Positions 48,125-58,769 of a stretch of DNA of 64,000 nucleotides are shown one piece after another. The DNA is taken from positions 372,001-436,000 of the forward strand of contig JACTVC010000026.1 of the NCBI GenBank assembly GCA_018417955.1. Reading direction: 5' to 3'. Made by a program: the position numbers and the translations under genes. This stretch comes from Laccaria trichodermophora (Eukaryota > Basidiomycota > Agaricomycetes > Agaricales > Hydnangiaceae). Each line of letters opens with the position of its first letter. Positions within the stretch are counted from its first letter, which is position 1. Below the pieces are notes generated by a model. The model was not told where the DNA came from, did no database searches, and was given only the letters and a program-made list of their open reading frames with translations.

Positions 48125-48510
48125 ATGCAGCAATCTGTAAGGCTACCATGATTGAAGAAGAGTCCGCCGTGCAACACGCGAGCAGCAACTCCTCAAGACT
48201 GATCCGCCGCAAAACATGCGAGCTGCAATCAGGAGCCAGAAGGTTACCATGATTGAAGAAGAGTCCGCCGTGTAATGCGCGAGCAGCAACTCCTCAACAC
48301 TGATCCGCCGCGAAACACGCGAGCAGCAATCAGTACTTCTGAGGGACTCAGAAGGTTACCATGATTGAAGAAGAGTCCGCCGCGTAATGCGCGAGCTGCA
48401 ACTCCTCCACACTGATCCGCCGCGCAACACGCGAGCAGCAATCAGCCTTCTGAGAGAAGGTTACCATGACTGAAGAAGAGTCTGCCGCGTAATGCGCGAG
48501 CAGCAACTCT
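48125..48510. repeat. Tandem repeat inside the LTR element, 4 units of 103-115 bp
   Basis: Units start with AAGGYTACCATGATTGAAGA near 48140, 48240, 48353 and 48456, followed by GAGTCCGCCG and CGCGAGCAGCAACTCCTC. Within units the GCGAGCAGCAA word appears two or three times, so the array is itself built of smaller repeats. Confidence 0.75.
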
Positions 48511-48894
48511 CAACCAGTTGAGGTGTCTCCCCTGCCCATAAGAGTCCTCCAATCAAGTCTTAACACCCCAAATAGAGGGGATATCCTGAGGGAGCCAAAA
48601 ATGTGTTTGAGCATAGCGTAGTGATTTCTGGCCCGTTCCTGGAGATCAAATACCCGTTCGAAAGCTACGAACAACGCCTTTCCAACGGTATAATTCGCGT
48701 ATCGTGACGAGCCGTGGTTGTCGAGATAGAGAGGTAATACCCAGAAACTGCAGTTCTGGAGTAAATGCATACTGCAGACCAGGCTGTCGTCCGTTTTTGA
48801 CATGAATAGGTGCGTCGGAAAGGTACGATTCAGGCGTTTAAAACGGGCTATAGAACGTCCGATGCGAGCATGTTATGGCAACAGGAATGGGGAA

Positions 48895-49860
48895 ATGGTT
48901 GTTGAAGAGATGGCACTGTAACACAAGGACCGCTCGTCCGTTTGACGCGTATGAGGGCTTCCCAGAAGCGCATTGACCGTGGCTTCAAAATGAGCCAAAG
49001 AACGAATGAAGCGACCGAAATCTCGCCGAGAACGGACGAAATATGTTCATCTTGGTCATACCAGACTGAACTAGGCGATGCGCCGCCAACAGGTGACCGT
49101 TTGGCGAGTTCAGGGAGTCCAAAGGAAGGTGTGGATCAGGGCTTTCCAACGCAAAAAAGATGAGCGCGATCCGGGCGTCGGTCGGCGAGATATGACATGA
49201 ATAAGTCCTGTGTAAATGGTTGTTGGAGGGATGGTGCTATAACACGAGAACCGCTCGTCCGTTTGACGCGTATGAGGGCTTCCCAGAAGCGCATTGACCA
49301 TGGCTTTAAAACAAACCAAAGAACGAAAGGAACGACGAACATCTCGCCGAGAATGGATGAAACATGCTCATCTTGGTCATACCAAGCTGAACTAGGCGAA
49401 GCGCCGCCAATAGGTGACCGTTTGGCGAGTTCAGGGGGTCGAAAGAAAGGTGTAAATGAGGGCTTCCCAGCGCAAAAGAGACGAGAGCAATCGGGGCATC
49501 GGTTGGCGAGATATGACATGAACAAGTCACATGTAAGTGGTTGTTGGAGGGATGGTGCTGTAACACGGGAACCGCTCGTCCGTTTGACGCGTATGAGGGC
49601 TTCCCAAAAGCGCATTGACCGTGGCTTCAAAACAAGCCAAAGAACAAAAGGAACGACGAGGATCTCGCCGAGAACGGACGAGATATGTTCATTTTGGTCA
49701 TGCCAGGCTGAAGTAGGTGAAGCGCAGCCAATACGCGACCGTTTGGCGAGTTCAGGGGGTCCAAAGAAAGGTATGAACGAGGGCCTCCCAGCGCAAAAGA
49801 GACGAGAGCAATCGGGGCGTCGGTTGGCGAGATATGAGGTGAATAAGTCCCATGTTGATG
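48895..49860. repeat. Tandem repeat inside the LTR element, about 3 units of 321 bp
   Basis: GCTGTAACAC..CCGCTCGTCCGTTTGACGCG recurs near 48911, 49233 and 49553. As 321 is a multiple of 3, both strands stay open over the array (49197-50027 plus, 49136-49909 minus), giving 250-280-codon frames that I treat as by-products. A fourth, partial unit ends near 49860. Confidence 0.75.
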
Positions 49861-52629
49861 TCCCATCAACCCCATCCAACCCAAAACCACTCCAAACCCT
49901 TCTAACCATTCAGAAAAACCAAGAAGAGCCATTCCAGGGAGTTCATAGAGAAGTAAGGAGGATGAGAACACTCATTCCTCAAGCAAGAAAACAGCAAGGA
50001 TTGGGAGAGAAGCATAGTAGGGCATAGCACATAATTTCCAGAGCAGCAGACTGAACTGGAGGGATGTCAATGAACATCTGGCTGTTCTTGAGAGGCCTAG
50101 ATGCTAAAAGACAAGGGAGATGGTTGAGGAACAGGTGGAGTCTGAGAGACAGTGAAGCAGCACAAAGCAGCAGGCGACACTGGTTGCAGGCGACCTCCTC
50201 ACCAAGTCAATGGCCGCGTAGTCGCGAAATCCAGACATAGGTGAGAGGAACTCTCCTCACAGTAGACTTCAGGCCGCGTAGTCGCGAAATCCCAAAGCCC
50301 AGCTGCTCAGAGTCAGCGCAGCACCCCAATCGAACAAACCTCAACCTGCTGTGCAAGCACAAGCTAAAGTCAATGGTTCATCCAACTGAAGGATGGATGA
50401 GCCCTTTCACATGAAGCAGTAAGCCCGCCGCGAAGAGCGCGAGCAGCAGCTACCATCCATGCTAAGGTTCCTCCTGTGATGAGCTGGCGCATTCCCACAA
50501 CTCTCCAGCTCTCCCTCTACCAAGAAATGCAGACTTCAACCATGCTTTGGTGAAGTCCGCGGTGCCCCCACCATTGTGAAGCGTTCACTCTGAACTTCTC
50601 GCATAGCTGAAGCCAAGAGGGAAGGAGGAGGCAAGAATGGGTGGATCTGGGATCAACACCCATGAGTGAGCAATGAGCAGTTACAAGATACTCAGCTGGC
50701 CCAACATGATTATGCATACTGTAGGAAGTACAGTTATACAAAGCACTACATGTAGTGCAAGAGGATGGCAAGACTGCTGACAAGGTGGTGGTTCAAGACA
50801 AAAGATCAATATATTATGTAAGATATCCAAATCTAGCTATATACCACTGTTTGACTATGGCCTCTGGGCATTCCCTTCCAATCCTATATCACAGAATCTG
50901 TGGACTTCTCGCAACTCCTGGGGGTTGATATCTCGAACTTGGATGCAGAAGCCAAAAGCTCAAGTGCAGGGCCGGAGCCTCAGATTGTGAATCCCGCGAC
51001 GCACAGGAAGGCATCGAAAACTCTGACAAAAAAAGGGAAGTCCTCCAAAGCTGTGGCAAGCTCTGCCGACCCCGATTTTAACCTCCCCATTACGGCCGTT
51101 CCTGCCGCTTATTGGCTTTGCCGTCCCACGGAAACAGCGAGAGATCGCTCGCGAAGATGTGTACCTAATCTACTGAGGTTTGACATTGGTACGTGGCATT
51201 GTTGTTGTTGATGTGCATTATGTGCTGATGGGTTTGCAGCGGATTGCGCAGGTCCTGAGATAGCGTCGGCATCAGTGTTGTGGGCCAACTTTTTCACCCA
51301 CTGCCGCGATGCTAAGATGGTTCTCCAACGTTGGCCTTGCAATGAACCCATCCCTGGGGCAAAGAGATGGTCGATTACCGACATCACTTCAAATGGTATC
51401 AATTTGATTTTTACGTACATGATGAGCAAGGACGAGACGAACAAGCTGGCCCCTCAAATTGTCTCGTGGTCAGATGGTAAGTTTGACTTGTGTTGTTCAC
51501 GAGGCATATTCTAAATGATTGGGCTTTAGATTACACGGACTTGGTGGAGGGGAGTGAGGAGTGGTTGAACATACCGATTGTTACAGGCGAATCCGAATCA
51601 GGGGAGCTCGTGGTCCTCGCCCGTGTCAAAAATTGTGCGCCTGAGGTGGAGAATGCTGCTCGTCAAAACGATGGAGGCGCTGACTGCCCTCCACTACTCC
51701 GTGCCAGAGTGCGTAGCCAGATTATGGAAGATAATACCTTGAAGGTCATCAAGAAGAAGAAGACAGCAACAACCTCAACACAAGTTGGCCGGCAGAAGCG
51801 CAAGTTACGGGAGGAGCCTAAGCCTTCAGGAGCTGGTGTCAAGGCGGAAAAACTAATGTCTTCGGATGGGGATACTCAGGATGATGCTCGTGCTCCTGCA
51901 ATCTCCCCCATTCATTCCCCTCCAGCCAAACGTGTCCGTCACCAGGAGTTGGTAGGCCAAGGGGTTGTTTTGGGTTCACGCCCAGTGCGCGAGATCCAAG
52001 GCGGACCCAGAGACAGCGGTTGGGAGAGTCAAGATGGGCTGCATCCCCGGACCATGTCCCAGGGCCCAGACAATGAGCGCGGGCTGGACAAAGGGCATGA
52101 TTCACGGGGGATGTCCCAGCAGCGGAATACTCATAACGAAGCTGTTGCAGACCGTGCTGGTGGCTCCCGTCTGAGGGCATGGAACGAAGCTGAAGGCCGC
52201 AATCACAATAACTTCGACACCGATGTGAATATGTATGACGAAGAAGGGTACGACGATGCTTTCATGGAGGATTATCAGGCGACTAGGTTCGAACCCTCTT
52301 TTTCCATGCAGGATAACTATCACTGACCGCCGCCCCAGTTCTCAAATCTCCAACATTATGGCCACCATCAACGACAGTATGCACCATCTGACTTTGGTGG
52401 AAGAGGCCGTGGTCTCCGCCCCCAATATCGAGGACATGGTCGTCCGTATGACTCTAATGGCTACTTTGGCCGAGGAAACGAAGGGTTCACTGGGCATGGC
52501 CCTCGCAGGGTTGGACGCGGGCATTCGGAGAATGGCGATGAAGAGCGATTCACAGATGGTGGCGTGTTACGTCGACGACACCCTAGTGAGGGCCATGGAT
52601 TCTGAAGGGTCTTCAACAGAGGGGGAGTT

Positions 52630-52880
52630 TTGAGTGACTGGTATGAGGTGGGGGTGTTTGTTGGGCTTCTCATTGGGACGTTCTACTACTTACTGGTAAT
52701 GATATATCTACAGACTTTGTAGTGGATGTTTCTGGGGTGCAGTGGGGTCGGTGGGGGCCTCAGGTTTGCTCTGTCTAGTAGATAGAGTTTCATGGTACTG
52801 ATTACTCTCCTTGGCTGGACACTGGAGGCACTTTGTAGTTAGTATGATGTCCTGTAGTTCGGACACTTGTGGATCAATAC
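52630..52880. other. Downstream region of the rightward gene
   Basis: Probable 3' untranslated sequence; no gene or distinct repeat before the TACC-type tract starting near 52890. Confidence 0.3.
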
Positions 52881-52889
52881 AAGTCGGGT

Positions 52890-53460
52890 TTGGGTATGAG
52901 AGCTCTAACTTGGCCATACCATGGTATGTTGGTATGGTATAACTTGGCCATACCTTGGTATATTGGTATGGTATACCTTGGCAATACCATGGTATGTTGG
53001 CATGGTATGACTTGGCAATACCATGGTATGGTATACCTTGGCCATACCATGGTATGGTATAACTTGGCCATACCTTGGTATGTTGGTATGGTATACCTTG
53101 GCCATACCATGGTATGGTATAACTTGGCCATACCTTGGTATGTTGGTATGGTATGACTTGGCAATACCATGGTATGGTATACCTTGGCCATACCATGGTA
53201 TGGTATAACTTGGCCATACCTTGGTATGTTGGTATGGTATGGTATGACTTGGCAATACCATGGTATGGTATAATGTGGTATGGTATACCTTGGCCATACC
53301 TTGGTATGTTGGTATGGTATACCTTGGCCATACCATGGTATGGTATGACTGGGCCATACCTTGGTATGGTATAAGTTGGCCATACCATGGTATGGTATGG
53401 TATAACTTGGCCATATACCATAGTATAGCCTTAGTATAATTATGGTATAGTATGACCTTG
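52890..53460. repeat. TACCATGGTATGG palindromic tandem repeat
   Basis: Irregular 25-40 bp units alternate CTTGGCCATACCATGGTATG and GGTATAACTTGG-type sequence. The palindrome CCATACCATGGTATGG occurs many times, so the tract can fold in many registers. All frames on both strands read as Tyr/His/Trp/Pro-rich repeats; none is claimed as coding. Confidence 0.9.
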
Positions 53461-53464
53461 GGAT

Positions 53465-54080
53465 GGCTCTTTACCTTACGCATGGTGAGCTATAGATACC
53501 ATACTTGATGTCACCATGTTTAAAGTTCATTGTTTTTGGTTTTGCTTATATAGAGTGCAATTTTACATTCTTGGATTCTACAGATAGATAGGATGTAGGT
53601 AGCATTGAAGTGAAAGTATTAATTTCTCATTGAGTTGTTCATGTTTAGCAGGTGGCCAAGTCATGACTTAGTTGAGCCAGGGTTTTGCTTAGCTGGTCAA
53701 ATATCTCATTCAAACCTTAGTATTCCTTTGTAATCTTTTGGCTAACAAAATTTAGATCTGCTTGTCATCTACCTGCCAAACCCAAGAACATAACATCTGG
53801 GTGAAGCTTGAGCTTTGTGTAAACCAAATCCAAAAAATGAGATATAAAACATGAAAAGACTATGGTAACCATGTAGGGTGATTGTTCAGTGGGTAGTATG
53901 ACCCATGAAATGAAATGTGAGGTGATCTCTTTCCTATAAGATATTCCTGTTGGTTACCTTTGTTAAAGTAGCTATTAACACTTAGTTCTAGTATGTAAGT
54001 CTTCAATGCATGAAGTCTGGAGTGGTTGATATATGTGCAACACTTCTGTTTATGTTTCAGAATTCAGAGTGAATTCTTAC
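53465..54080. other. Gene-free stretch
   Basis: AT-rich, with no open frame of note and no clear repeat. Confidence 0.4.
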
Positions 54081-54424
54081 TTGTCTGGTTCCAAATGAAC
54101 ACTGGGTAAATATATACACATACTTCTTTGACAGCAACAACATGGCACTTTTTGAAATCAAATTGCATGTTTTCAAAATGATTTATATGTGGAGTTAAAT
54201 TAGTTGATTAGTTGAAGTGCATATTTCAGTCTAGGCTGTTTAATAATGATTTAGCTCAAGTCCCTGCTTTTTCAATGGGTGGTATCATGCATTGTTCAGG
54301 ACTGATAGTACACAAAATGTCTTCTTTTCTTTTCTTGTAAATGACCACTTCATCACAATGGGTGCAGTATTGTTTTATTTGGGCTGAATATTGTTTCAAT
54401 TCAAAGGACTGGGAATGATATGCA

Positions 54425-54800
54425 CAAAGCTGCCATTTGTAGCCTAATATCTCAGGAAAAACCTGGAGAACCACCCCACAAAATATGGCACCCAATGGAC
54501 CAGTATTGCAGCCTGCAGAAATAATTTATATATTTTGAAAAAAGGACCCCAGACACCCTGTGACAGCTTTGGTATGATGGTATGAAGTGACATCATACCA
54601 TATGGTATGGTATAACATGACATGGTATGGTATGGTAACTTGGTATTGGTATGAGTGGGATATGGTATGGGTTTTCCATTCCATGGTACCATGGTATTGG
54701 TATGGTGCTCACATACCACCCTGGAATGGGTACCATTGAGGTACCCTTAAATCAAAGAATTCATATACCTCATAGGTACCCTAAAATGGGTGACTGAAGT
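54425..54800 (-). repeat. Dispersed TACC-containing repeat, copy 3 (inverted)
   Basis: Reverse complement of 32145-32500, nearly identical, ending with ACCCTAAAATGGGTGACTGA. It lies inside the loop of the palindromic element. Confidence 0.85.
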
Positions 54801-54889
54801 GCCCAGTGTATCATTACTAGCAGTAGCATGCTGGTGTCCCATCATACAAGCAATATATATGTTTTTATCATAATCACTCCATTATTGGT

Positions 54890-55120
54890 GAAATATCAAC
54901 CATTGTCTAAGTTAAAACTGACCAATGATAGGTTGAAATTCCTTGGTGGAATTCAACCTTCACTCAGCTGAATGTAACTGTATAGCAGCTTCCAAAGGCT
55001 TTGGTTGAATTTGGATGTTTTTACAAAAAAAGCACAGGTTGATCACCAACCTAAGGTTGATGAAAATCAACCAAATAACCCATGAATTTTGACCTACATT
55101 AGGCTGAAAAAATAGGTTGA
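54890..55120. repeat. Second cluster of GGTTGAA/TCAACC motifs
   Basis: About ten GGTTGA or TCAACC words in both orientations over 230 bp, as at 30695-30910, including AGGTTGATCACCAACCT, which is itself an imperfect palindrome. Confidence 0.5.
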
Positions 55121-55267
55121 CTTTTGACCATATTTACCTGCATAGTGATCTTTCCCAGTCCTGTCAATTAGAACAATATTCATCACAAATAAATCAATGC
55201 TGCATCCATTGTGATGATGTCGTATTTGAGAAGCAAAGAAAAGAAAACATTTTGTGTATTGGCTATA

Positions 55268-56840
55268 AAGTGCTGGCAAAAAGTACTGTGGGTGAGAATT
55301 TTTTTAACTTCAACAGCCTTTCAAAGCCAGAGCTTTTCTGGTTCATATCTGAATACATGGTGGCTTGTTTGAGAATGATGAAATATCCTTTCAAATGGGC
55401 ATAAGTTGTATCGTGTTTATGTTAGGGCCGCTTCAATCCAAATTAGGAAGTTAACTCTGAAAAGTCACTTTGTTTGAATGAAGCGCTCTCAGTCAAATGA
55501 AGGCACGTAAGTCTAATTTTGAATACAAGGACTAATATCGAGTATACCTTCCCTTTGCAAGTCCAAGAGCTGCCAGGCGTTGGGGCATGCTGTGGCAAAG
55601 CGAGAACAAGCAACTATCCTCCATTTCTGCCCATGTATCCACCAAGGCCTGCCAAAGCTGAACTTTATTGGTTGGATATTGTGGGTGTTGGCGAAGTCTA
55701 ATGTCAAGCTGAGACCAGACATGTTCCATTGGGTTCATATCTGGACTGTTAGGTGGCCATGGAAATGTCTTGATTCCGTTATGTGTCAGCCAGGTTGTTG
55801 TGTACTTGGATCTGTGCTTGGGATCATTGTCTTGCTGGAAAATCATTCCCTTTTTTTGAATCTCCAGCGTCTTTAGGGTACCAAGGAGTGACTCATCCAG
55901 TATCTCACAAAACTGGACACTATCCATGATCCCTTCGATAAGATGGAGCTCACCATACCCCTTCGACATGATACATCCCCAAACCATGAGGCTGCCTCCA
56001 TGTTTGACTTCTGTCCTCACATTCTTCACATCAAACTCTTCTCCAACTCCCCTCCTGCACCACTGAAGCCCATCTGACCCAAATAAATTGAACTTCTTCT
56101 CGTCTGAAAAGATGACAGATAGCCAGTCTTTTTCAGTCCAGTTCTGATGGAGTAAATACCATGCCAGTCACTTCTTAATGTGAGTTGGTGTGAGGAATTA
56201 GCATCGGCGATGACGGCGGCCATGTAGGCCTTCATGGATGAGGACGTTGCACACAGTCTGGACAGAGAGGGTTGGGAACAGGTCGCGTTGTAGCTTGGAT
56301 GTGTCAGGATATACCCCCATCCAAATCTTCTGAACGGCAAGGCATGTGTCGCACTTGGATAACTTTCTGGGACGACCTGGATGTGGTGGAGTATAGTAAA
56401 AGTTGTGGCTCTCGTGGTATTTGTTGAACGTGCGGTGGACTGTGTCCTCACTGAGACTGAGTTCTCGGGCAATGTCCTTAATGGGGACATTCTGCTCTTG
56501 CAGGCAGACGATCTGTGCCTGCTTTGTTGGTGTGGCTTTAGTTATAGACTTTCTGCGAGTTTGGATGGAAATGATGTGGTTTCGAGGAAGTGTTGTCATG
56601 CTGTGCCACGATTCTCAAATTTGATGAGGTAATATTACAGTCTATTTTTGGGCACTCAGGAACAAACTCTCTGTAACTTTTCACCTCGTTCGAGGAACCA
56701 CACAACATTATGGTGTCTTATGTAGAAGATCCTCCTCATTAACTTGAGAACAAAAAAGGTGTCTATTTACCCCCATAAATTAATAATCTAGCCTCATCTT
56801 TTTGGTAAATTGTGACCTGCAGTATTTTTTGCCAGCACTT
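55268..56840 (-). mobile_element. Tc1/mariner element, 1.57 kb
   Basis: The ends carry short inverted repeats: AAGTGCTGGCAAAAAGTACTG at the left and its near complement (GTATTTTTTGCCAGCACTT) at the right, each bounded by TA, the usual target duplication (55266-55267 and 56841-56842). The single gene inside is on the minus strand and has two nonsense codons, so the element is not autonomous. Confidence 0.85.
55532..56599 (-). pseudogene. Tc1-type transposase with two in-frame stops
   Basis: A 356-codon frame from ATG 56599 to the stop at 55532. The N-terminal helix-turn-helix region (KQAQIVCLQEQNVPIKDIAREL, split here as KQAQIVCLQEQ and PIKDIARELSLS) is followed by PHPGRPRKLSK. The DDE core reads IFSDEKKFNLFGSDG (first Asp), FQQDNDPKHRS (second) and NSPDMNPMEHVWSQLD (Glu), matching the Tc1 DD34E type. 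The breaks are TAA at 56200-56198 and TGA at 56170-56168, the latter in KK-stop-LAWYLL where Arg is usual. There is no frameshift otherwise. Both breaks can arise from single C-to-T changes (CAA to TAA, CGA to TGA). Confidence 0.9.
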
Positions 56841-57059
56841 TAGTCCTGGACCATGCATGATACCATGCATTGCAAAAGCATGGACTTGAGCTAAATTATT
56901 ATCCAACAGCCTAGGCTGAAATATGCACTTCAACTAATCAACTACATTGAGTACCCTTCACATATAATTCATTTTAAAAGCCTGCAATTTGGATTCAAAA
57001 AGTGCAATGCTGTTGCTGTCAAAGAAGTATGTGTATATATTTACCCAGTGTTTATTTAA

Positions 57060-57360
57060 AAACTACATATGATGGAATCAAGTATTGTTGTCCTGAGTAT
57101 TTGGCCAAAGTCTTCATTATCAAAATGTTTGGTCCAATCCAATAAAGCTGAATGATTCTATCCAATCCAAAGTCTTGTCAATTGGAGAGCCAGGGGTACA
57201 GATTAAGGAAGCTCCTGTTGGCCATGGCCTCTCAAAAACATGATACTATGTTCAGCCTTATTCATATCACATGTGGTATGATAATATCATACCACAACCA
57301 TTCATACCATACCATGGTATTGCACCCTCACCATACCATACCATGTTGTTTGATGTTTAA
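57060..57360 (+). repeat. Second member of the 32650-33110 dispersed sequence
   Basis: 57060-57190 matches 32650-32830 and is followed at 57295-57345 by a short TACCATACCATGGTATTGCA tract, as at 32833. It directly follows the right arm of the palindromic element. Confidence 0.6.
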
Positions 57361-57619
57361 GGTGCTGTTCTCAGGATCCAGTGTGAATTTCTAAATATGG
57401 AAGTGTGGCTATGCTAAATGAAAAAGAGATTAATGGGATAGATGCTTAAAATATCACAGGAACCATAATCTATGCAGAGGAAGGCAGAAAACCCTCATTT
57501 CAAAGTTTGTTGACATATATGTACCAATAGCTTTAACCAAAGTAAGGCTACAAAAATTGTAGTGTTGCCTTTTTTCATTAGAAAAGACAAGTATAGTTAG
57601 AAAACTTTGTAGTGTGCAC

Positions 57620-57880
57620 TTTGATGTGTGCACTATTTCCTAATTGGGAAAAGTGTTACACTTTTTTCTGCCACACCTGATGTCAGAAACAGTGCACATT
57701 TAGGTCAGGAAATATTTGCCACACTCTTTGGGCCACAAGAGTTAGTGGCTAGCTTAGTGTTGTCATGGTTAATGATGATGTGTGCACTATTTCCTAAATG
57801 GGCTATTTCCTAATCAGGAAAAGTGTTACACTTTTTTCTGGCACACCTAATGTCAGGCACAGTGCACATTTAGGGAGGTC
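57620..57880 (+). repeat. Direct repeat of about 85 bp, two copies
   Basis: TGTGTGCACTATTTCCTAA, AAAAGTGTTACACTTTTTTCTG and CAGTGCACATTTAGG occur at 57625-57705 and again at 57778-57875. AAGTGTTACACTTTTT contains the short palindrome AAGTGTTACACTT. Confidence 0.7.
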
Positions 57881-58099
57881 TTAGCAGTGCCCCCTCTATT
57901 CCTGCAGGATTCTGGTCATTCCTGTGTTTTCTCATTCCAGTGGAATCTGATTATTCTGGAATTTACACCAGAATGGTCTTCCCCAGAATGGGCAAGAATA
58001 GGGTTCCCCAGAATGTGCAGGAACAGAATTTCACTGCAAATTGTTTATTTTATTTATTTGTTATGTATTACAGTTTGTTTATTTGAGATGGATAACAAA

Positions 58100-58700
58100 C
58101 AATATCTGTTTGGCAATCATCCTCACCAAACACAACCACTGTCTTCCTCCCACCACCACCATGCTCGTCACCACCGCCAAACACACCCATTGCCACTGCT
58201 GCTCGTCATGACCATGATCCCCTTTACTTGACGTGCAACCAACAGACGATGACAGATGACAATGAACTGGCACCACCAAAAACACCACCAGTGCCCCTGG
58301 AAACACCCCAGCACCCACAAAACGCCCACGCTGCCCATGACAATGTCCCAGTGCCCATCATAAACCACCCATGCCCACTGAAAACATCCAACACCCATCG
58401 AAAAACACAAAACAATGCCCCCAGACATGAAACAATGCCTAACAGACATGAAACAATGCCAAACAGACATGAGATGACACCCAATGGATGTGAAACAATG
58501 CCCAGCACCCACAAAACAACCACAGACAATGACAACAGGATGATGGGCCCATGCCAACAATGACAATGCCCATGACAACGTGTCCATGCCAGACAAGGGG
58601 ATGATGTGTCAATGCAAACACAATGACATGTCAATGCCGACACAATGACATGTCAACGCCAATGTGACAATGTCCACACCAATGCCACCATGTCAACGAC
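58100..58700. repeat. Degenerate short repeats of CCCAYGACAATG type
   Basis: Loose 10-15 bp units (CAATGCCCATGACAA, ACCCACAAAACAACC) comparable with 31690-32095. Frames on both strands are compositional. Confidence 0.5.
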
Positions 58701-58769
58701 CATGCATGAATGAAAGTGGGGTGACAACAAGCCTATGAGAGTGAGCTTGCTATGTGAGTGTATACTATG

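Larger units (their letters stand above)
47024..50893 (+). mobile_element. Recently inserted LTR element without gag/pol (LARD-like), 3870 bp
   Basis: Two apparently identical 319-bp direct repeats, 47024-47342 and 50575-50893, start TGTGAAGCG and end TATCACA (TG...CA). They are flanked by the 5-bp duplication GAATC (47019-47023 and 50894-50898). Removing the element and one GAATC restores an open exon (IVPES then VDFSQLLG). The 3.2-kb interior encodes no reverse transcriptase, integrase or capsid-like domain and consists largely of internal tandem repeats. No clear primer-binding site or polypurine tract is visible. It must depend on proteins made elsewhere. Identical LTRs by eye suggest a very young insertion. 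Orientation relative to transcription of the element is not known; the strand given is nominal. Confidence 0.9.
43180..52605 (+). pseudogene. Large unrecognised gene with Arg/Gly-rich tail, split by an LTR element
   Basis: Exons: 43180-43263, 43315-43355, 43405-43566, 43615-43743, 43794-43874, 43931-44224, 44388-44450, 44507-44626, 44679-44735, 44785-44853, 44905-46463, 46517-46704, 46763-46935, 46991-47023 joined to 50899-51188, 51240-51476 and 51530 to TGA 52324-52326. With the insertion removed the frame is continuous for 1458 codons. The N-terminus is basic, with RSRKP and two similar exons holding AVVNT-VDEAPTPAA and AKK. The middle is acidic and low-complexity. A helical block (YSARELDQVKELS, WWDVWQMYLRIQTYNP) and a C-terminal domain (LWANFFTHCRDAKMVLQRWP) follow. 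Beyond the TGA the same frame runs 92 more codons, with GGRGRG, YRGHGRP and RVGRGH (RGG-like, RNA-binding type), ending at TGA 52603-52605; CGA to TGA mutation is likely. The function is unknown. Confidence 0.7.
54085..57055. mobile_element. Palindromic (foldback-like) element interrupted by a Tc1/mariner insertion
   Basis: The left arm at about 54085-54425 is the inverted copy of 55150-55267 plus 56841-57055. Landmarks are ACTGGGTAAATATATACACA, TAGTTGAAGTGCATATTTCAG and GACTTGAG/CTCAAGTC. The right arm is split at a TA dinucleotide by a Tc1-type element. The undisturbed left arm shows the empty site (ACTATCAGTCCTG against GGCTATA...TAGTCCTGG). The loop between the arms (54426-55149) holds an inverted copy of the TACC repeat and a GGTTGAA cluster. 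No protein is encoded by the palindrome itself. Confidence 0.7.

Noticed and set aside
49136..50027. Overlapping frames of 257 (minus) and 276 (plus) codons inside the LTR element
   Set aside because: A 321-bp tandem repeat keeps both strands open in register; no domain or composition supports coding.
52708..53483. Minus-strand frames of 169-237 codons with IPYHGMAK-type repeats
   Set aside because: Read from the TACCATGG palindromic tract; all frames on both strands are similarly open.
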